Assembly: GCA_049841155.1 (NCBI GenBank)
Contig: JASGHI010000003.1
Location: 1,984,001 to 2,048,000, forward strand
DNA from: ZC4RG30 sp049841155
Lineage (GTDB): Bacteria; Pseudomonadota; Gammaproteobacteria; Steroidobacterales; Steroidobacteraceae
Length of the DNA: 64,000 nt
Reading direction: 5' to 3'
Made by a program: the position numbers and the translations under genes. The notes under the pieces are model-generated. The model saw nothing but the letters and a program-made list of their open reading frames with translations, was not told the DNA's origin and searched no databases. Shown here one piece after another: positions 33,639 to 43,029 of this stretch; position 1 is the stretch's first letter; every line of letters begins with the position of its first letter.

Positions 33639-34621
33639 ACGTAGGCCTCACCTGCGCCGCCGAGCGCGATCGTTCCAGCGTCGGCGAGCTTGCGCGTGGT
33701 TGCGAGAATCTCCTTCTGCGCGGCTTCGACTTCCGAGAGCCTGACCGGACCGCGCGACTCCATGTCGTCCTTGATCATCTCCGCTGCACGCTGCGACATG
33801 TTCTTGAGGAAATGCTGTACCAGCGCCTGGTCCGCGCCCTTCAGCGCCACGACCAGACGCGCCGAATCGACCTCGCGCAATATGGTCTGGACGCTCTTGT
33901 CGTCGATGTTGATCATGTCGCCGAACACGAACATCAGGTCCTGCAGCTTCTGCGCCATGGCTTCATCGGCCTTGCGCAGCTCCTCCATGGCCGAAGCGGG
34001 CATGTAGTTGAGGATGCTCGCCGCCGACTTCGGTCCGCCGAGATTCGCCGAGGCGCTGCCACCCTTGTGCGCGATCTGCTTCTCGATCATCTCGTCGAGC
34101 TTGCCCAGCGCCACGGGCTGCACGCCGTCGAGCTGCGCGACGCGCAGCAGCACATCGGCCTGGATTGCCTGCGGCAGCTCGGCCAGCACCCTGGCGGCAA
34201 GATCGGCATCCAAATAGGAAATGATGATGGCCAACACCTGCGGGTGCTCCAGCCGGACGATCTCCGCAATGGCGCGTGCGTCCATCCACTTGAGCACGTC
34301 CAGCCCCTTGCTCTTGCGGCCGACGAGGATGCGGTCGATGATGCCGCTCGCCTTGTCGTCGCCGAGCGCATCGGTCAGCACTCTGCGGATGTAGTCTTCC
34401 GAGCCGACCTTGATGTCGGCCTGCCCCTCCATCGTCACAACGAAGTCCCCGATCACCTCGGCGACCTCCTCGCGGGAGGCGGATTTGAGCTGCGCCATCG
34501 CCGAGCCCAACTTCTGGACGACCTTGGCGTCCAGGTGCTTAAGCACGGTCGCGGCCTCGCTCTCGCCCAGCGCGAGCAGCAGCACGGCGGCGCTGCGCGT
34601 GGATTGCAGTTCAGTCGTCAT
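33635..34621 (-). CDS. fliG: Flagellar motor switch protein FliG
   Basis: A 328-residue C-ring protein that contacts the MS ring and the stator. The N-terminal domain has SAAVLLLALGESEAATVLKHL, the middle domain carries LEHPQVLAIIISYLD (an EHPQ motif), and the charged C-terminal motor domain includes VLREVDSARLVVALKGAD and MSQRAAEMIKDDMESRGPVRLSEVE in part. ATG 34621 is taken as start; a GTG at 34630 is in frame. No Shine-Dalgarno is evident. First gene of the six-gene unit; no fliF, fliE or export genes adjoin it. Confidence 0.95.
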   Translation of the reverse strand: MTTELQSTRSAAVLLLALGESEAATVLKHLDAKVVQKLGSAMAQLKSASREEVAEVIGDFVVTMEGQADIKVGSEDYIRRVLTDALGDDKASGIIDRILVGRKSKGLDVLKWMDARAIAEIVRLEHPQVLAIIISYLDADLAARVLAELPQAIQADVLLRVAQLDGVQPVALGKLDEMIEKQIAHKGGSASANLGGPKSAASILNYMPASAMEELRKADEAMAQKLQDLMFVFGDMINIDDKSVQTILREVDSARLVVALKGADQALVQHFLKNMSQRAAEMIKDDMESRGPVRLSEVEAAQKEILATTRKLADAGTIALGGAGEAYV

Positions 34622-34633
34622 GACGGACACTTA

Positions 34634-34649
34634 AGCAAGTTCCGTGCCG
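34634..34649 (-). promoter_or_regulatory. Sigma-54-type -24/-12 element upstream of fliG
   Basis: Minus strand CGGCACGGAACTTGCT matches TGGCACG-R-N3-TTGCW at every defined position except the first T, with the obligatory 10 bases between GG and GC. Flagellar genes are often RpoN-controlled. The predicted start would fall near 34623, 2 bases before the fliG ATG, so the message would be virtually leaderless; this is the main doubt. Confidence 0.5.
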
Positions 34650-34655
34650 TTGCCA

Positions 34656-34675
34656 TGTGTGACCTGCGTCACACA
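34656..34675. promoter_or_regulatory. CRP/Vfr-type binding site upstream of fliG
   Basis: A perfect dyad TGTGTGA-N6-TCACACA contains the CRP consensus TGTGA-N6-TCACA. It lies 35-54 bases before the fliG ATG in the 85-base gap after the CBS gene. Its centre would be about 42 bases upstream of the start predicted from the adjacent -24/-12 element. Confidence 0.7.
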
Positions 34676-34706
34676 GGTTCGTCGGCAATCCGTCGCCGCG
34701 ACGATC

Positions 34707-35135
34707 TCAGCCGCGGATGTACTGCTGCAGGTTCTCGATCAGATCGCGCTGGTCGTCGATCACGCACTTGACCAGGTCGCCGATGGAGACGACGCCAACC
34801 ACCTGCCCGCCGGCAACCACCGGCAGGTGCCGGAAACGGCCGTTGGTCATCTCGCGCATCGCATCCTCCACGCCGCGGTCGGGCGCGATGGTGGCGACGG
34901 GCGAGGACATGATCTCCCGGACGGGTGTACTGGCCGAGGAACGGCCCTTCAGCACGATCTTGCGGGCATAGTCCCGCTCCGAGACGATGCCGAGAAGCTT
35001 TCCCTGCTCCATCACCAGCAATGCGCCGATGTGATTCTCGGCCATCATGCGGACGGCTTCGAGTACCGGCTCTCCGGGACTTATAGAACGGATGGCATGT
35101 CCCTTGCGATCCAGCAGCTGCTGCAGCGTGACCAT
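34707..35135 (-). CDS. CBS-domain protein
   Basis: A 142-residue protein made of two CBS repeats: VLEAVRMMAENHIGALLVMEQGKLLGIVSERDYARK-type first repeat (about 22-60) and VEDAMREMTNGRFRHLPV followed by GVVSIGDLVK (about 90-130). Such stand-alone Bateman modules bind adenosine nucleotides and are usually regulators. ATG 35135 has a GGGAGGA ribosome site at ideal spacing, which decides against a start 8 codons upstream. It lies upstream of the fliG unit on the same strand, but the intervening regulatory sites suggest a separate transcript. Confidence 0.9.
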   Translation of the reverse strand: MVTLQQLLDRKGHAIRSISPGEPVLEAVRMMAENHIGALLVMEQGKLLGIVSERDYARKIVLKGRSSASTPVREIMSSPVATIAPDRGVEDAMREMTNGRFRHLPVVAGGQVVGVVSIGDLVKCVIDDQRDLIENLQQYIRG

Positions 35136-35165
35136 GGCTGTCCTCCCGGTTGGCCTCACCCGTCT

Positions 35166-35608
35166 TTACATAGTTTCCACCTTAAGCGTTGCGCCATCCA
35201 CCCCTGTCACGCGCACGCGCGCGCCGGCGGGCGCGTCGGGCCCGTGCACCAGCCAGACCGTGTCGCCGACCCCGATCTTGCCCTGGCCGTCCTGGATGGC
35301 TTCCACCAGCGGAAAAACCTGTCCGATGTACTGCGCGCCGCGCCGGTTCAGCTGCTGCGGCTGCTCCTTGGCCTGGTAATCCTGCGGCCGCAGGCGCCGC
35401 CAGAGGAAGATGGCCACCAGGCCCAGCGCCCCGAACAGCACCAGCTGCAGCTGCCAGGCCATGGGCAGCGCCAATTGTATGGCCCCGACGATTACCGCCG
35501 CGGCAGCAAACCAGATGGCAATGGCGCCGGGCAGGAAGGTTTCCAGCGCTGCCAGCATGGCGGCGGCGATCCACCAGTGCCACCAGGTCACGCTCTCGGC
35601 GAATTCGA

Positions 35609-35612
<4 letters not shown>
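35166..35612 (-). CDS. NfeD-like membrane protein (short type)
   Basis: A 148-residue protein with an N-terminal membrane part (WWHWWIAAAMLAALETFLPG; two to three helices up to residue 70) and a C-terminal OB-like domain (GQVFPLVEAIQDGQGKI, GDTVWLVHGPDAPAGARVRV). This is the short NfeD type lacking the ClpP-like protease domain. It overlaps the SPFH gene by 4 bases, the common NfeD-paraslipin pairing. Confidence 0.9.
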
Positions 35613-36568
<956 letters not shown>

Positions 36569-36570
36569 GA

Positions 36571-37401
36571 CTACTCCTTGTGATTGATGTCGTTCGCGAT
36601 CGCCGCACGCAGCTGCGTGAGCTGGGCCTTCACCACTGCGGCGTGCTCGGGTCCCATCCGGATCAGCAGTTTCTGCCCCGCCGAGCGCGACTCCACGGAA
36701 GGGTCGGCGTATTCATAGAGAACCTTGGGCTGCACCAGTTCCAGCGGCCCGGCGGGAGCCGGCGTTTCCAGCAGGTGGTCGATCACGGCCACCACGCGGT
36801 CATTGAAGTAGCGGCCGGGATAGCCAAGGTCCTCATAGGCCTGCTGGAACAGCGGATACCAGCGCCGGTACAGCGCCGCCACCTGCTGCATGTCCAGTGC
36901 CTGCAGGGCGGCCACCGCTGCGTCGTAACGCGCCGCATTGGAGGTCGCCATGACGATGCGCTCCTCGCCGCTGGCCGCATCGAGGGTGGTGCGCTCCACC
37001 GCGAACGGCCCGGACGCGCCACGCAGCACGCGGCTGCGCTCGGCGAGGTAGTTGCGCGGCAGATTGTCTACGGTGGCGACGAAGCGGCGCACCACGGCAT
37101 CGGGCACCAGCCAGGTCAGCACCGTGCTCTTGCCGGCGAGATGGGCCAGATCCTCCGTGAGCGGCGCATCGCTCTCGCCCACCGGTGGCAGCGCCGGCAC
37201 ATCGGCGCCTTCGGAGGGCTCAATGGGATGCTGGATGGCATCGGGCGGCGCCTCGCCACCGGTTGCCTGCGGCGTCACCTCGGCAACGGGCGGTTCTTCG
37301 ACCGCCTCTTCTGGCGGCGCCTGGTGTTGCCGGTACCAGTACCAGCCGCCACCGACGGCAAGCACGGCGATCAGGGCTGCGATCAGGGTTCCACGGTTCA
37401 T
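36571..37401 (-). CDS. DUF3014 domain protein
   Basis: A 276-residue protein anchored by one N-terminal helix (LIAALIAVLAVGGGWYWYR), followed by a Pro/Glu/Ala-rich linker (about 28-85) and a DUF3014 domain with RRFVATVDNLPRNYLAERS, YDAAVAALQALDMQQVAALYRR and PLFQQAYEDLGYPGRYFNDR. Presumably periplasmic. It overlaps mnmG by 4 bases and lies 2 bases from the SPFH gene. Function unknown. Confidence 0.85.
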   Translation of the reverse strand: MNRGTLIAALIAVLAVGGGWYWYRQHQAPPEEAVEEPPVAEVTPQATGGEAPPDAIQHPIEPSEGADVPALPPVGESDAPLTEDLAHLAGKSTVLTWLVPDAVVRRFVATVDNLPRNYLAERSRVLRGASGPFAVERTTLDAASGEERIVMATSNAARYDAAVAALQALDMQQVAALYRRWYPLFQQAYEDLGYPGRYFNDRVVAVIDHLLETPAPAGPLELVQPKVLYEYADPSVESRSAGQKLLIRMGPEHAAVVKAQLTQLRAAIANDINHKE

Positions 37402-39209
37402 GCTGCGCGTGACCTCTTCAGGTGGACGAGAAGCAGGGAGATCGCCGCTGGCGTCACCCCGGGGATGCGCGCCGCCTGACCCAGGGTCTCGGGACGCGCA
37501 TCGTGCAGACGCTGGCGTACCTCGTTCGAAAGGCCGGTGACGCGGGCGTAGTCGAAGCCCGCGGGCAGCGGCGCCGACTCATGCTGTCTCTGACGCTGGA
37601 TCTCCGCCTGCTGGCGCTCGATGTAACCTTCATAGCGCGCCCGCACCAGAAGTTCCAGTTCCAGCTGCTCGGCGATGCGTTCATCGTCCACCGCTGCCGG
37701 CGGCAGGCCGAGCTGATGCAGCAGATCTCCGTAATTGGTCTCCGGCCGGCGCAGCTGCCCGAAATGCCGCCCCAGACGCGTGAGTTCAGCCGTGATCCCG
37801 GCCTGCTTGTCATTGAAGAAACGCCAGCGCCCGTCATCCACCAGCCCCAGCTCGCGGCCGCGCGGCGTCAGGCGCGCATCGGCATTGTCCTCGCGCAGCA
37901 GCAGCCGGTACTCGGCGCGGCTGGTGAACATGCGATAGGGCTCGGGCGCTCCCTGTGTCGTCAGGTCGTCGACCAGCACGCCGAGGTAGGCCTCGCCGCG
38001 CTCCGGCACGAAGGACTCCAGATCGCAGGCCGCCGCCGCGGCATTGATGCCGGCGAGCAGGCCCTGAGCCGCGGCCTCCTCATAGCCGGTGGTGCCATTG
38101 ATCTGGCCGGCGAAGAACAGGCCCGCGATCGCGCTGGTCGCAAGCGTGCGCTTGAGGTCGCGCGGATCGAAATAGTCGTATTCGATGGCATAGCCGGGCC
38201 GCGTCAGGTGCGCCTTTTCCAGACCGGGAATGGTGTGCACGAAAGCCTGCTGCACATCGAAGGGCAGGCTGGTGGAGATGCCGTTGGGGTAGACCTCGTG
38301 GGTGGCGAGGCCCTCGGGCTCGAGGAAGATCTGGTGCGAATCGCGCTCCGCGAAACGCACCACCTTGTCCTCCACCGAGGGGCAATAGCGCGGGCCCGTG
38401 CCCTCGATGAGCCCGGTGAACATCGGCGAGCGGTCGGTCGCGGCGCGGATGATCTCGTGCGTGCGCGCATTGGTCGCGGTGATATGGCAGGGCCGCTGCG
38501 CTGGATGTTCGCTGCGCCGGCCCAGGAAGGAGAACACGGGACGCGGCTCGTCGCTGTGCTGCTCCACGAGGCGCGCATAGTCGATGGTGCGCCCGTCGAT
38601 GCGCGGCGGCGTGCCCGTTTTCAGGCGTCCGACGCGCGGCATGAGTTCGCGCAGCCGCGCCGCCAGGCGCAGCGAAGGAGGATCGCCGGCGCGTCCGCCG
38701 GCGTGACTCTCCAACCCCACGTGGACGCGGCCACCGAGGAAAGTACCCGTGGTGAGCACCACACTGCGCGCGGCGAAGCGGATGCCGCTGGCCGTGACCA
38801 CCGCCCGCACGCGCCCGCTTTGAACCTCCAGGTCGGCCACTTCCTGCTGGAACAGCTGCAGGCCCGGCTGCGCCTCGACCATGCCGCGGATGGCGGCGCG
38901 GTACAGCTGCCGGTCCGCCTGCGCGCGGGTGGCGCGCACCGCCGGTCCCTTGCTGGCATTGAGAGTGCGGAACTGGATGCCTGCCCGGTCGGCGGCCAGC
39001 GCCATGGCGCCACCCAGCGCATCGATCTCGCGCACCAGATGCCCCTTGCCCACGCCGCCGATGGCCGGATTGCAGCTCATGCTGCCGATGGTCTCGACGC
39101 TCTGGGTGATGAGCAGCGTGCGGGCGCCGCGCCGCGCCGCGGCCAGCGCCGCTTCGACACCGGCATGTCCGCCGCCGACCACCACCACGTCATATTCGTT
39201 GCCATCCAT
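37398..39209 (-). CDS. mnmG: tRNA uridine-5-carboxymethylaminomethyl modification enzyme MnmG
   Basis: A 603-residue FAD protein that, with MnmE, modifies U34 of certain tRNAs. FAD motif DVVVVGGGHAGVEAALAAARRG at the N-terminus, then MSCNPAIGGVGKGHLVREIDALGG in part, TGTFLGGRVHVG, RLKTGTPPRIDGRTIDY and GQINGTTGYEEAAAQG; the C-terminal MnmE-binding helical domain is complete. ATG 39209 is chosen over an upstream start that adds seven unrelated residues. No rsmG or mnmE nearby. Confidence 0.97.
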   Translation of the reverse strand: MDGNEYDVVVVGGGHAGVEAALAAARRGARTLLITQSVETIGSMSCNPAIGGVGKGHLVREIDALGGAMALAADRAGIQFRTLNASKGPAVRATRAQADRQLYRAAIRGMVEAQPGLQLFQQEVADLEVQSGRVRAVVTASGIRFAARSVVLTTGTFLGGRVHVGLESHAGGRAGDPPSLRLAARLRELMPRVGRLKTGTPPRIDGRTIDYARLVEQHSDEPRPVFSFLGRRSEHPAQRPCHITATNARTHEIIRAATDRSPMFTGLIEGTGPRYCPSVEDKVVRFAERDSHQIFLEPEGLATHEVYPNGISTSLPFDVQQAFVHTIPGLEKAHLTRPGYAIEYDYFDPRDLKRTLATSAIAGLFFAGQINGTTGYEEAAAQGLLAGINAAAAACDLESFVPERGEAYLGVLVDDLTTQGAPEPYRMFTSRAEYRLLLREDNADARLTPRGRELGLVDDGRWRFFNDKQAGITAELTRLGRHFGQLRRPETNYGDLLHQLGLPPAAVDDERIAEQLELELLVRARYEGYIERQQAEIQRQRQHESAPLPAGFDYARVTGLSNEVRQRLHDARPETLGQAARIPGVTPAAISLLLVHLKRSRAA

Positions 39210-39251
39210 GCCCCTCATTGTACGGCGCACGCGGCGACAGCCCCGATGGTA

Positions 39252-40757
39252 ATGTTGCCGCCCGTGTCAGCCGCCCTTCCGACCCGCCGCCGGATCCACC
39301 TTCTGGCGCTGCTGCTGCTGTGCCCGGCCTCCGGATGGACGGCCGGCGCGGCGCTGTCCCTCTCCGAGTGCCGCCTGGAGCACCCGCAGGGGCTCACTTC
39401 GCTGGCCGCCGAATGCGGCACGCTGCAGGTGCCCGAGAACCGCGCCAACCCCACAGGGCGGCAGATCAGCCTGTTCGTGGCACGGATTCCGGCGCTGAGC
39501 CGCAAGCGCGCGCCGGATCCACTGTTCATCCTGGCAGGAGGCCCGGGCCTTGGAGCCAGCACTTTCTATGCAGCGGCCGCGCCCGCCTTCGCGCGCATCA
39601 ACCGCGACCGCGACCTCATCCTGGTGGACCAGCGCGGTACGGGGCGTTCCGGCGCGCTGCTGTGCCCTTTCGCCGAGCAGCAGCTGTGGGACACCGACGA
39701 GGCCACGACCACGAAACTGATGCGCCAGTGCCGTGATGCGCTCGCCGTGGACCATGACCTCGCCCAGTACACCACCAGCGTGGCGGTGGCGGATCTGGAC
39801 GCCGTGCGCGCGGCGCTGGGCTATGCCGCCATCGATCTCTACGGCAGTTCCTATGGCACGCGGGTGGCCCAGCACTATGCGCGCCGTTATCCGCAGCACA
39901 CGCGCGCGCTGATCCTCGACGGCGTGATCCCGCCGCAACGCGTGCTGGGAACCACCACCCCCCTGGACGCCGAGCAGACCCTGCAGCGCATCTTTTCCCG
40001 CTGCCGCGAAACCCCGGAATGCCGCGAGCGCTTCGGCGATCCGGAGCAGGACTATCTGGAACTGCGCGAACAGCTCGGCGCGGGTGCGGTTGCCGTGCAG
40101 CTCGCGCATCCGCGCAGCGGCGAGATGCTGCGCCTGGAATTCACCACGCAGCTGCTAGCCGGTGCGCTGCGCCTGGCCAGCTACAGCGCCGACCAGGCGG
40201 CCCTGCTGCCGCTGGCGCTGACCATGGCCAACCGCGAGAAGCGCTTCGAACCGCTTGCAGCGCAGTATCTCGTTGCCGCCGCCGGTTACGACGCAGTGCT
40301 CGCCTACGGCATGCACAACAGCGTGGTCTGCTCCGAGGATGTGCCGCTGTTCAACGAGGCCACACTGAACCGGCGGCAGCTCGAAGGCACTTTCCTCGGC
40401 ACCGCGCAGATCGATTCGCTGCGCAGTATCTGCGCCGAGTGGCCCGTGGGCCCAGTGGATGCGGACCTGCACCAGGCGCTCTCCAGCAAGGCGCCGGCAT
40501 TGCTGCTGTCCGGCACCGCCGACCCGGTGACGCCCGCGGCCTTCGGTGACGAGGCCGCGCTGGGCTTCACCGCAGCACTGCACCTGAAGTTCCCCGATCA
40601 CGGGCATGGCCAGCTCGCACAGCCCTGCGTGGATGGCGTGATGGCCCGGTTCCTCGACCGCGCGCGGCCCGGAGAGGTTCCGGACGTGGAGACCTCCTGC
40701 GTGGAGCGCATCCGGCCGCCGCCTTTCTTCCTGTCGGTGAACGGGCCGGCACCATGA
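39252..40757 (+). CDS. Secreted alpha/beta hydrolase, TAP-like aminopeptidase type
   Basis: A 501-residue exported hydrolase. Signal peptide at about 11-35 (IHLLALLLLCPASGWTAGA). FILAGGPGLGAS (oxyanion), LILVDQRGTGRSGALLCP, nucleophile elbow YGSSYGTRVAQHYA, ILDGVIPP, ALLLSGTADPVTPAAFG (acid) and DHGHGQLAQPCVDG (histidine region) match the prolyl/tripeptidyl-aminopeptidase group with the C-terminal TAP-like domain. The substrate is unknown. An ATG two codons upstream is equally possible. The stop overlaps the ABC ATPase ATG. Confidence 0.88.
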   Translation: MLPPVSAALPTRRRIHLLALLLLCPASGWTAGAALSLSECRLEHPQGLTSLAAECGTLQVPENRANPTGRQISLFVARIPALSRKRAPDPLFILAGGPGLGASTFYAAAAPAFARINRDRDLILVDQRGTGRSGALLCPFAEQQLWDTDEATTTKLMRQCRDALAVDHDLAQYTTSVAVADLDAVRAALGYAAIDLYGSSYGTRVAQHYARRYPQHTRALILDGVIPPQRVLGTTTPLDAEQTLQRIFSRCRETPECRERFGDPEQDYLELREQLGAGAVAVQLAHPRSGEMLRLEFTTQLLAGALRLASYSADQAALLPLALTMANREKRFEPLAAQYLVAAAGYDAVLAYGMHNSVVCSEDVPLFNEATLNRRQLEGTFLGTAQIDSLRSICAEWPVGPVDADLHQALSSKAPALLLSGTADPVTPAAFGDEAALGFTAALHLKFPDHGHGQLAQPCVDGVMARFLDRARPGEVPDVETSCVERIRPPPFFLSVNGPAP

Positions 40758-41488
40758 TCGAAGCCGATGGCATCTCCAAGCATTTCGGCGCCGTGCAGGC
40801 GCTGACCGAGGTGAGCTTCCGCGCCGGCGACGGCCGCATCACCGGATTGCTCGGCCCCAACGGGGCCGGCAAGAGCACCACGCTGCGCATGTTCTGCGCC
40901 ACACTGACTCCCGACAGCGGCCGCGCGCGCATCGATGGCCGCAACGTCGATGCCGACGACATCGACGTGCGCCGCCGCCTGGGCGTACTGCCGCATTCAG
41001 CGGGTCTCTACCCCTCGCTCACCGCACGCGAGAACATCGAATACTTCGCCCGCCTATCGGGCCTGCCGCGCGCGGCGGCCCGCGAACGCACCGAAGCCCT
41101 GGTGGGGTTGCTGGAACTGCGTGACATTGCCGAACGCCGCGCCAAAGGGTTCTCGCAGGGACAGAGGCTCAAGACCGCGCTGGCCCGCGCACTGGTGCAC
41201 GCGCCGGGGAACCTCATTCTCGACGAGCCCACCAACGGACTCGACGTGCCGGCCGTGCGGCGGCTGCGCACCCTGCTGCACCGCCTGCGCGATCAGGGCC
41301 ACTGCATCCTGTTCTCCAGCCACGTCATGCAGGAGGTCGCGCTGCTCTGCGACGATGTGGTGGTGATCGCCCGTGGCCGCGTCGTCGCGCAGGGCACACC
41401 GGAGCAGCTGCGCGAGAGCACCGGCGCCGCGAACTTCGAGGAAGCCTTCGTGGCGCTCACCGGCGGCGACGAGGAAACGCAGGCATGA
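40754..41488 (+). CDS. ABC transporter ATP-binding protein (NatA-like)
   Basis: A 244-residue ATPase: Walker A LLGPNGAGKSTTLRM (residues about 34-48), Q-loop region, signature FSQGQRLKTALARALVH (degenerate LSGGQ as in Na+/ABC-2 exporters), Walker B LILDEPTNGLDV and the switch histidine in FSSHVMQEV. It pairs with the following permease (4-base overlap). Such NatAB/CcmA-type exporters move ions, drugs or lipids; the cargo cannot be told from sequence. Confidence 0.93.
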   Translation: MIEADGISKHFGAVQALTEVSFRAGDGRITGLLGPNGAGKSTTLRMFCATLTPDSGRARIDGRNVDADDIDVRRRLGVLPHSAGLYPSLTARENIEYFARLSGLPRAAARERTEALVGLLELRDIAERRAKGFSQGQRLKTALARALVHAPGNLILDEPTNGLDVPAVRRLRTLLHRLRDQGHCILFSSHVMQEVALLCDDVVVIARGRVVAQGTPEQLRESTGAANFEEAFVALTGGDEETQA

Positions 41489-42663
41489 GAGCCGCGCTCA
41501 TCGTCTTCGCCAAGGAGTTCATCGAAAACCTGCGGGACCGGCGTACCGTGCTCACCGCGCTGGTGATGGGACCGCTGTTCGGACCGCTGCTGTTCAGCGC
41601 CGCATTGCAGCTGTCGCTGGACCGCGGCCGCCTCGGAGCCGACGAGGCCGTGGAATTGCGCGTGATCAATGGTGCCGCGGCACCGCAGCTGCTGCGCTAT
41701 CTGCAATCCTTCGGTGTCGAACCGCAGGAGCTGCAGGGAGGGGAGGCCGCGGCGCGCACCGCCATTTCCAGCCGCAACGCCCGCGTGGTGCTCGAGATCC
41801 CCGAGGAATTCGGCAGCAAGCTCGCCGCGGGCGATCCGGCGCCCCTGCGGCTGTATGCCGATGGCTCGCGCAGCGGCGACCAGCGCAGTGTGGCGCGCGT
41901 GCGCGCCCTGCTGTCGGCCTGGTCGCAGCACCTGGCCGGGCAGCGTCTGCAGGTACGCGGCCTGGATCCGCAGCTGCTGATGCCGGTGGCGCTGCAGAAC
42001 ATCGATGTATCGACCCCGGCGGGCCGCTCGCTGCTGCTGCTGGGCATGCTGAGCTTCTTCATCATCCTGTCGCTGCTCACCGGCGGCATGTACCTTGCCA
42101 TCGACACCACGGTGGGCGAGCGCGAACGCGGCACGCTCGAACCGCTGCTCGCGACGCCGGTGCGGCGCGAATCGCTGCTGGTGGGCAAGCTGCTCGCCAC
42201 CTGCAGCTACATGCTGTTGTCCATGTCGCTGACCACGGCGGCATTGTTCGTGGCACTGGGCCGCATCGACATGGAGCAGTTCGGCATGAGCGCTAACCTC
42301 GGCCCAGGCACTGCGCTGGCGCTGATCGGGGTGACCGCGCCACTGATCCCGCTGCTGGGCGGCGCGATGACGCTGGTGGCCGCATTCACCCGCAGTTCGC
42401 GCGAAGCGCAGGCCTGGCTCGGCGTACTGCAACTGCTGCCGACGCTGCCGCTGGTGTTCGCGAGCCTGATGAACCTCGCTCCCAGCCTGCGCCTGATGCT
42501 GGTGCCCTCGCTGTCGCAGCACCTGCTGATCACGCAGCTGCTGCGCGGGGAGGCACCGGATCCGCTGTGGCTCGCGGCATCGGTGGGCGCCACGCTGCTG
42601 GCCGGATTGTCCGTGATACTGCTGGCTTCAAGGCTCTACCGGCGCGAATCACTGCTGGTCTGA
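41485..42663 (+). CDS. ABC-2 type permease (NatB-like)
   Basis: A 392-residue permease. One N-terminal helix (VLTALVMGPLFGPLLFSAAL), a large periplasmic domain (about 50-180) and five C-terminal helices, with the conserved TVGERERGTLEPLLATPVRRESLLVGKL stretch (about 208-236) typical of ABC-2/NatB permeases. It ends convergently with the HExxH gene, overlapping it by 15 bases. Confidence 0.92.
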   Translation: MRAALIVFAKEFIENLRDRRTVLTALVMGPLFGPLLFSAALQLSLDRGRLGADEAVELRVINGAAAPQLLRYLQSFGVEPQELQGGEAAARTAISSRNARVVLEIPEEFGSKLAAGDPAPLRLYADGSRSGDQRSVARVRALLSAWSQHLAGQRLQVRGLDPQLLMPVALQNIDVSTPAGRSLLLLGMLSFFIILSLLTGGMYLAIDTTVGERERGTLEPLLATPVRRESLLVGKLLATCSYMLLSMSLTTAALFVALGRIDMEQFGMSANLGPGTALALIGVTAPLIPLLGGAMTLVAAFTRSSREAQAWLGVLQLLPTLPLVFASLMNLAPSLRLMLVPSLSQHLLITQLLRGEAPDPLWLAASVGATLLAGLSVILLASRLYRRESLLV

Positions 42664-43029
42664 GCGCGATCCCTCGAAGAGCAGCCGTGCATAGCGCGGA
42701 CGATGTTGCGCGGCAAAGCGGCGCGCATCGACCTCGAAGCGATTCTGCCAGTAACCGTTGCGGAACAGTTCCACCACATAGCGCCACAGGGTCAGCTCGC
42801 CGGTGGCCCACTGCCGCAGCACATGGAAGTATTCATGCACCACCAGCTCCGGATCGGCGAAAAACTCCTCCCGGCAGCCGCGCAGATAGATGCGGTTGCG
42901 GCGCGTGACGGCCAGGGGCCGCAAGTGCAGCGTATTGAACAAGGAGTGCTCGACGATGCGCACCTCGTCGATGGCCTCGCCGAACAGCTCCAGCAGCAGC
43001 GCGCGCAGCGCCGCAGGCATACCGTTCAT
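42649..43029 (-). CDS. Small HExxH-motif protein, putative zinc peptidase-like
   Basis: A 126-residue protein with the zincin-like motif VVHEYFHVLRQW (H65, E66, H69), preceded by TRRNRIYLRGCREEFFADPEL and followed by WATGELTLWRYVVELFRNGYW. The layout recalls DUF4157-type minimal metallopeptidases, where the motif often starts LVHE. No signal peptide. It starts immediately after the methyltransferase stop (43029), so it is probably the last gene of the hutF-hutC-symporter-methyltransferase run. Substrate unknown; it could be a non-catalytic metal-binding protein. Confidence 0.65.
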   Translation of the reverse strand: MNGMPAALRALLLELFGEAIDEVRIVEHSLFNTLHLRPLAVTRRNRIYLRGCREEFFADPELVVHEYFHVLRQWATGELTLWRYVVELFRNGYWQNRFEVDARRFAAQHRPRYARLLFEGSRSDQQ

